Assembly (NCBI GenBank): GCA_000333435.1
Contig: BADC01000538.1
Coordinates: 1 to 34,636, forward strand
Origin: Corynebacterium-like bacterium B27
GTDB taxonomy: Bacteria > Actinomycetota > Actinomycetes > Actinomycetales > Microbacteriaceae
Length of the DNA stretch: 34,636 bases
Direction: 5' to 3'
Shown: one piece after another, positions 33,586-34,636 of the stretch
Layout: every line of letters starts with the position of its first letter
How positions within the stretch are numbered: position 1 is the first letter of the stretch
Program-made: the position numbers and the translations under genes
Notes under the pieces: generated by a model
Told to the model about the DNA's origin: nothing
The model's input: the letters and a program-made list of their open reading frames with translations, nothing else
The model's database searches: none

Positions 33586-33721
33586 CGTGCTCTTTCTGAG
33601 CGGGCCCGGAGCGAGTTTCATCACCGGCACCGAGCTGATGGTCGACGGCGGCTACTCCGCGATGGGGCCCGAGGGTCTGGGCGACAGCGCCCAGTTCGCC
33701 GGAACGGATGCCGGCTCCTGA
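33579..33721 (+). pseudogene. 3' fragment of a short-chain dehydrogenase/reductase gene
   Basis: The plus-strand frame ends SAVLFLSGPGASFITG, then TELMVDGGYSAMGPEG and a short tail to the TGA at 33719-33721. The pattern FLxxxxASFITGxExxVDGGY is the C-terminal signature of classical SDR oxidoreductases. Upstream, the same frame becomes antisense to the CWB2 gene, so the Rossmann and catalytic (Tyr-x-x-x-Lys) parts are absent. About 45 residues of an expected 250 remain. The left limit is approximate. Confidence 0.7.
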
Positions 33722-33785
33722 ACGACAACATCTCAGATGTGCTGCACCAATTCAGGATGATTTTGGACGATTTTGAGGCAGAGAA

Positions 33786-33814
33786 TTGACACTGTTCAGA
33801 CAAGTTGGCACACT
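33786..33814 (+). promoter_or_regulatory. Possible promoter of the sugar ABC transporter gene
   Basis: TTGACA at 33786-33791 is a perfect -35 box. With a 17-base spacer, CACACT at 33809-33814 would be the -10 box, which is weak. Just upstream, GATTTTGGA and GATTTTGAG form an imperfect direct repeat (33754-33780). The region 33722-33857 contains no gene. Confidence 0.35.
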
Positions 33815-33857
33815 GGGCAAATCGCCCCGACGGCCCGGACTCGATGAGGAGGACTCC

Positions 33858-34636
33858 ATGGCACGTGCGCCCCGCCCCGGTGCCCCGCGCATCCGCCGGC
33901 CGCGCAGCGGTGGCCGGATGACCCGGCTCACGCTCCTGTTCGCGGTGCCCGCGCTCGTGTTCTACCTGTTCGTCATCGTGGTTCCGACGGTGCAGGGCGC
34001 GACCTACGCGTTCACCGACTGGGACGGCCTGTCGGCCACCTTCTCGTTCGTCGGGCTCGACAACGTGGTGTCGGTGCTCACCGACCCGGCGTCGCTCAAG
34101 GCGATCATCAACACCGTGATCATCGCCGTCGTGTTCACGATCGTGCAGAACCTGATCGGCCTGGGGCTCGCCCTGGGCGTCAACTCCCGCATCAAGTCGC
34201 GCAACGTGCTGAAGGTGCTGCTGTTCATGCCCACGGTGATGACGCCGGTGGTGATCGGCTACCTCTGGCAGTTCCTGCTCGCGCCCACCGGCCCCGTGAA
34301 CTCGGCGCTCGAGGTGATCGGGCTCGGCTCCCTGACGCACGCCTGGCTCGGCGACCCCACGTCGGCGCTCATCTCGATCATCGTCGTGCTCATCTGGCAG
34401 TTCTCGGGCTACTCGATGGTGATCTTCCTCGCGGGGCTCCAGGGCATCCCCGAGGAGGTGCTCGAAGCATCCGCGGTCGACGGCGCGGGGCCGCTCCGCC
34501 GGTTCTGGTCGGTGACCTTCCCGCTGCTGGCCCCGGCGGTCACCATCAACCTGATGCTCAGCATCGTCGGCGGCCTCAAGGTCTTCGACCAGGTCTGGGT
34601 GCTCACCGGCGGCGGCCCCGGCAACTCGACGCACAC
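33858..34636 (+). CDS. Carbohydrate ABC transporter permease, MalF/UgpA-like (3' end beyond window)
   Basis: About 259 codons of an inner-membrane permease are visible. A basic N-terminus is followed by the first helix (LTLLFAVPALVFYLFVIVVPTVQG), TDWDGLS and FVGLDN, typical of sugar permeases, and several more helices. EASAVDGAGPLRRFWSVTFPLL near residue 210 is the EAA loop that contacts the ATPase, and the visible end, VWVLTGGGPGNST, is the usual family ending region. It should import a sugar with a binding protein, a partner permease and an ATPase that lie outside. The ATG at 33858 follows GAGGAGGAC. The sugar cannot be told. Confidence 0.93.
   Translation, partial: MARAPRPGAPRIRRPRSGGRMTRLTLLFAVPALVFYLFVIVVPTVQGATYAFTDWDGLSATFSFVGLDNVVSVLTDPASLKAIINTVIIAVVFTIVQNLIGLGLALGVNSRIKSRNVLKVLLFMPTVMTPVVIGYLWQFLLAPTGPVNSALEVIGLGSLTHAWLGDPTSALISIIVVLIWQFSGYSMVIFLAGLQGIPEEVLEASAVDGAGPLRRFWSVTFPLLAPAVTINLMLSIVGGLKVFDQVWVLTGGGPGNSTH

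Noticed and set aside
33621-34634. A 337-residue open frame on the minus strand
   Set aside because: It is antisense to the ABC permease, which has clear family motifs; the composition (His, Arg, Asp, Glu-rich) is that of a shadow frame.

Overview
The window looks like part of a chromosome from a high-GC Gram-positive actinobacterium, most likely a member of the Microbacteriaceae. This rests on protein style, not a search: GC-rich codon use, bacterial tyrosine kinases fused to Wzz domains, CWB2 cell-wall-binding repeats, a DUF4012 protein, GTG/TTG starts and likely leaderless mRNAs. No rRNA, tRNA, CRISPR array, insertion sequence or phage gene was seen.

Bases 1 to about 24170 form a large Wzx/Wzy-type exopolysaccharide locus. 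In order it carries: a Wzz/tyrosine-kinase gene cut by the window edge (-); an HprK-like kinase with a PqqD-like tail, coupled to a nucleotidyltransferase-like gene (+); a second Wzz/tyrosine kinase, a membrane-anchored secreted protein and the initiating polyprenyl-phosphate sugar transferase (+); a Tat-exported beta-helix protein with Ig-like repeats (+); then, on the minus strand, an acyltransferase/SGNH protein, a family 2 glycosyltransferase, a pyruvyl transferase and a Wzx flippase; then, on the plus strand, a Wzy-like polymerase, a second family 2 glycosyltransferase, a DUF218 protein and a hexapeptide acyltransferase; then, on the minus strand, a second beta-helix protein and two GT-B type glycosyltransferases, one an Alg14-Alg13 fusion; and finally UDP-glucose dehydrogenase (+). 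Together these would start a repeat unit on a lipid carrier, extend it with about four transferases (probably including glucuronic acid), decorate it with pyruvate and acyl groups, flip it, polymerise it and control chain length by tyrosine phosphorylation.

Bases 24238 to 29246 hold malate:quinone oxidoreductase (central metabolism), a DUF4012 membrane protein, a second acyltransferase and a VanZ-like protein. Bases 29396 to 32440 encode a very large secreted protein with carboxypeptidase-regulatory-like domains, two Ig-like repeats and three CWB2 repeats.

From about 32500 the DNA becomes richer in GC. It holds a second CWB2 gene without a signal peptide, whose 5' end runs into the 3' end of a short-chain dehydrogenase gene on the opposite strand. 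This looks like a deletion, rearrangement or assembly junction. The window ends inside a sugar ABC transporter permease.

The most notable points are the HprK-PqqD/nucleotidyltransferase pair inside an exopolysaccharide locus, the two inward-facing paralogous beta-helix genes that flank the core cassette, the gene at about 4665 with no usual start codon, and the broken-gene junction near 33580.
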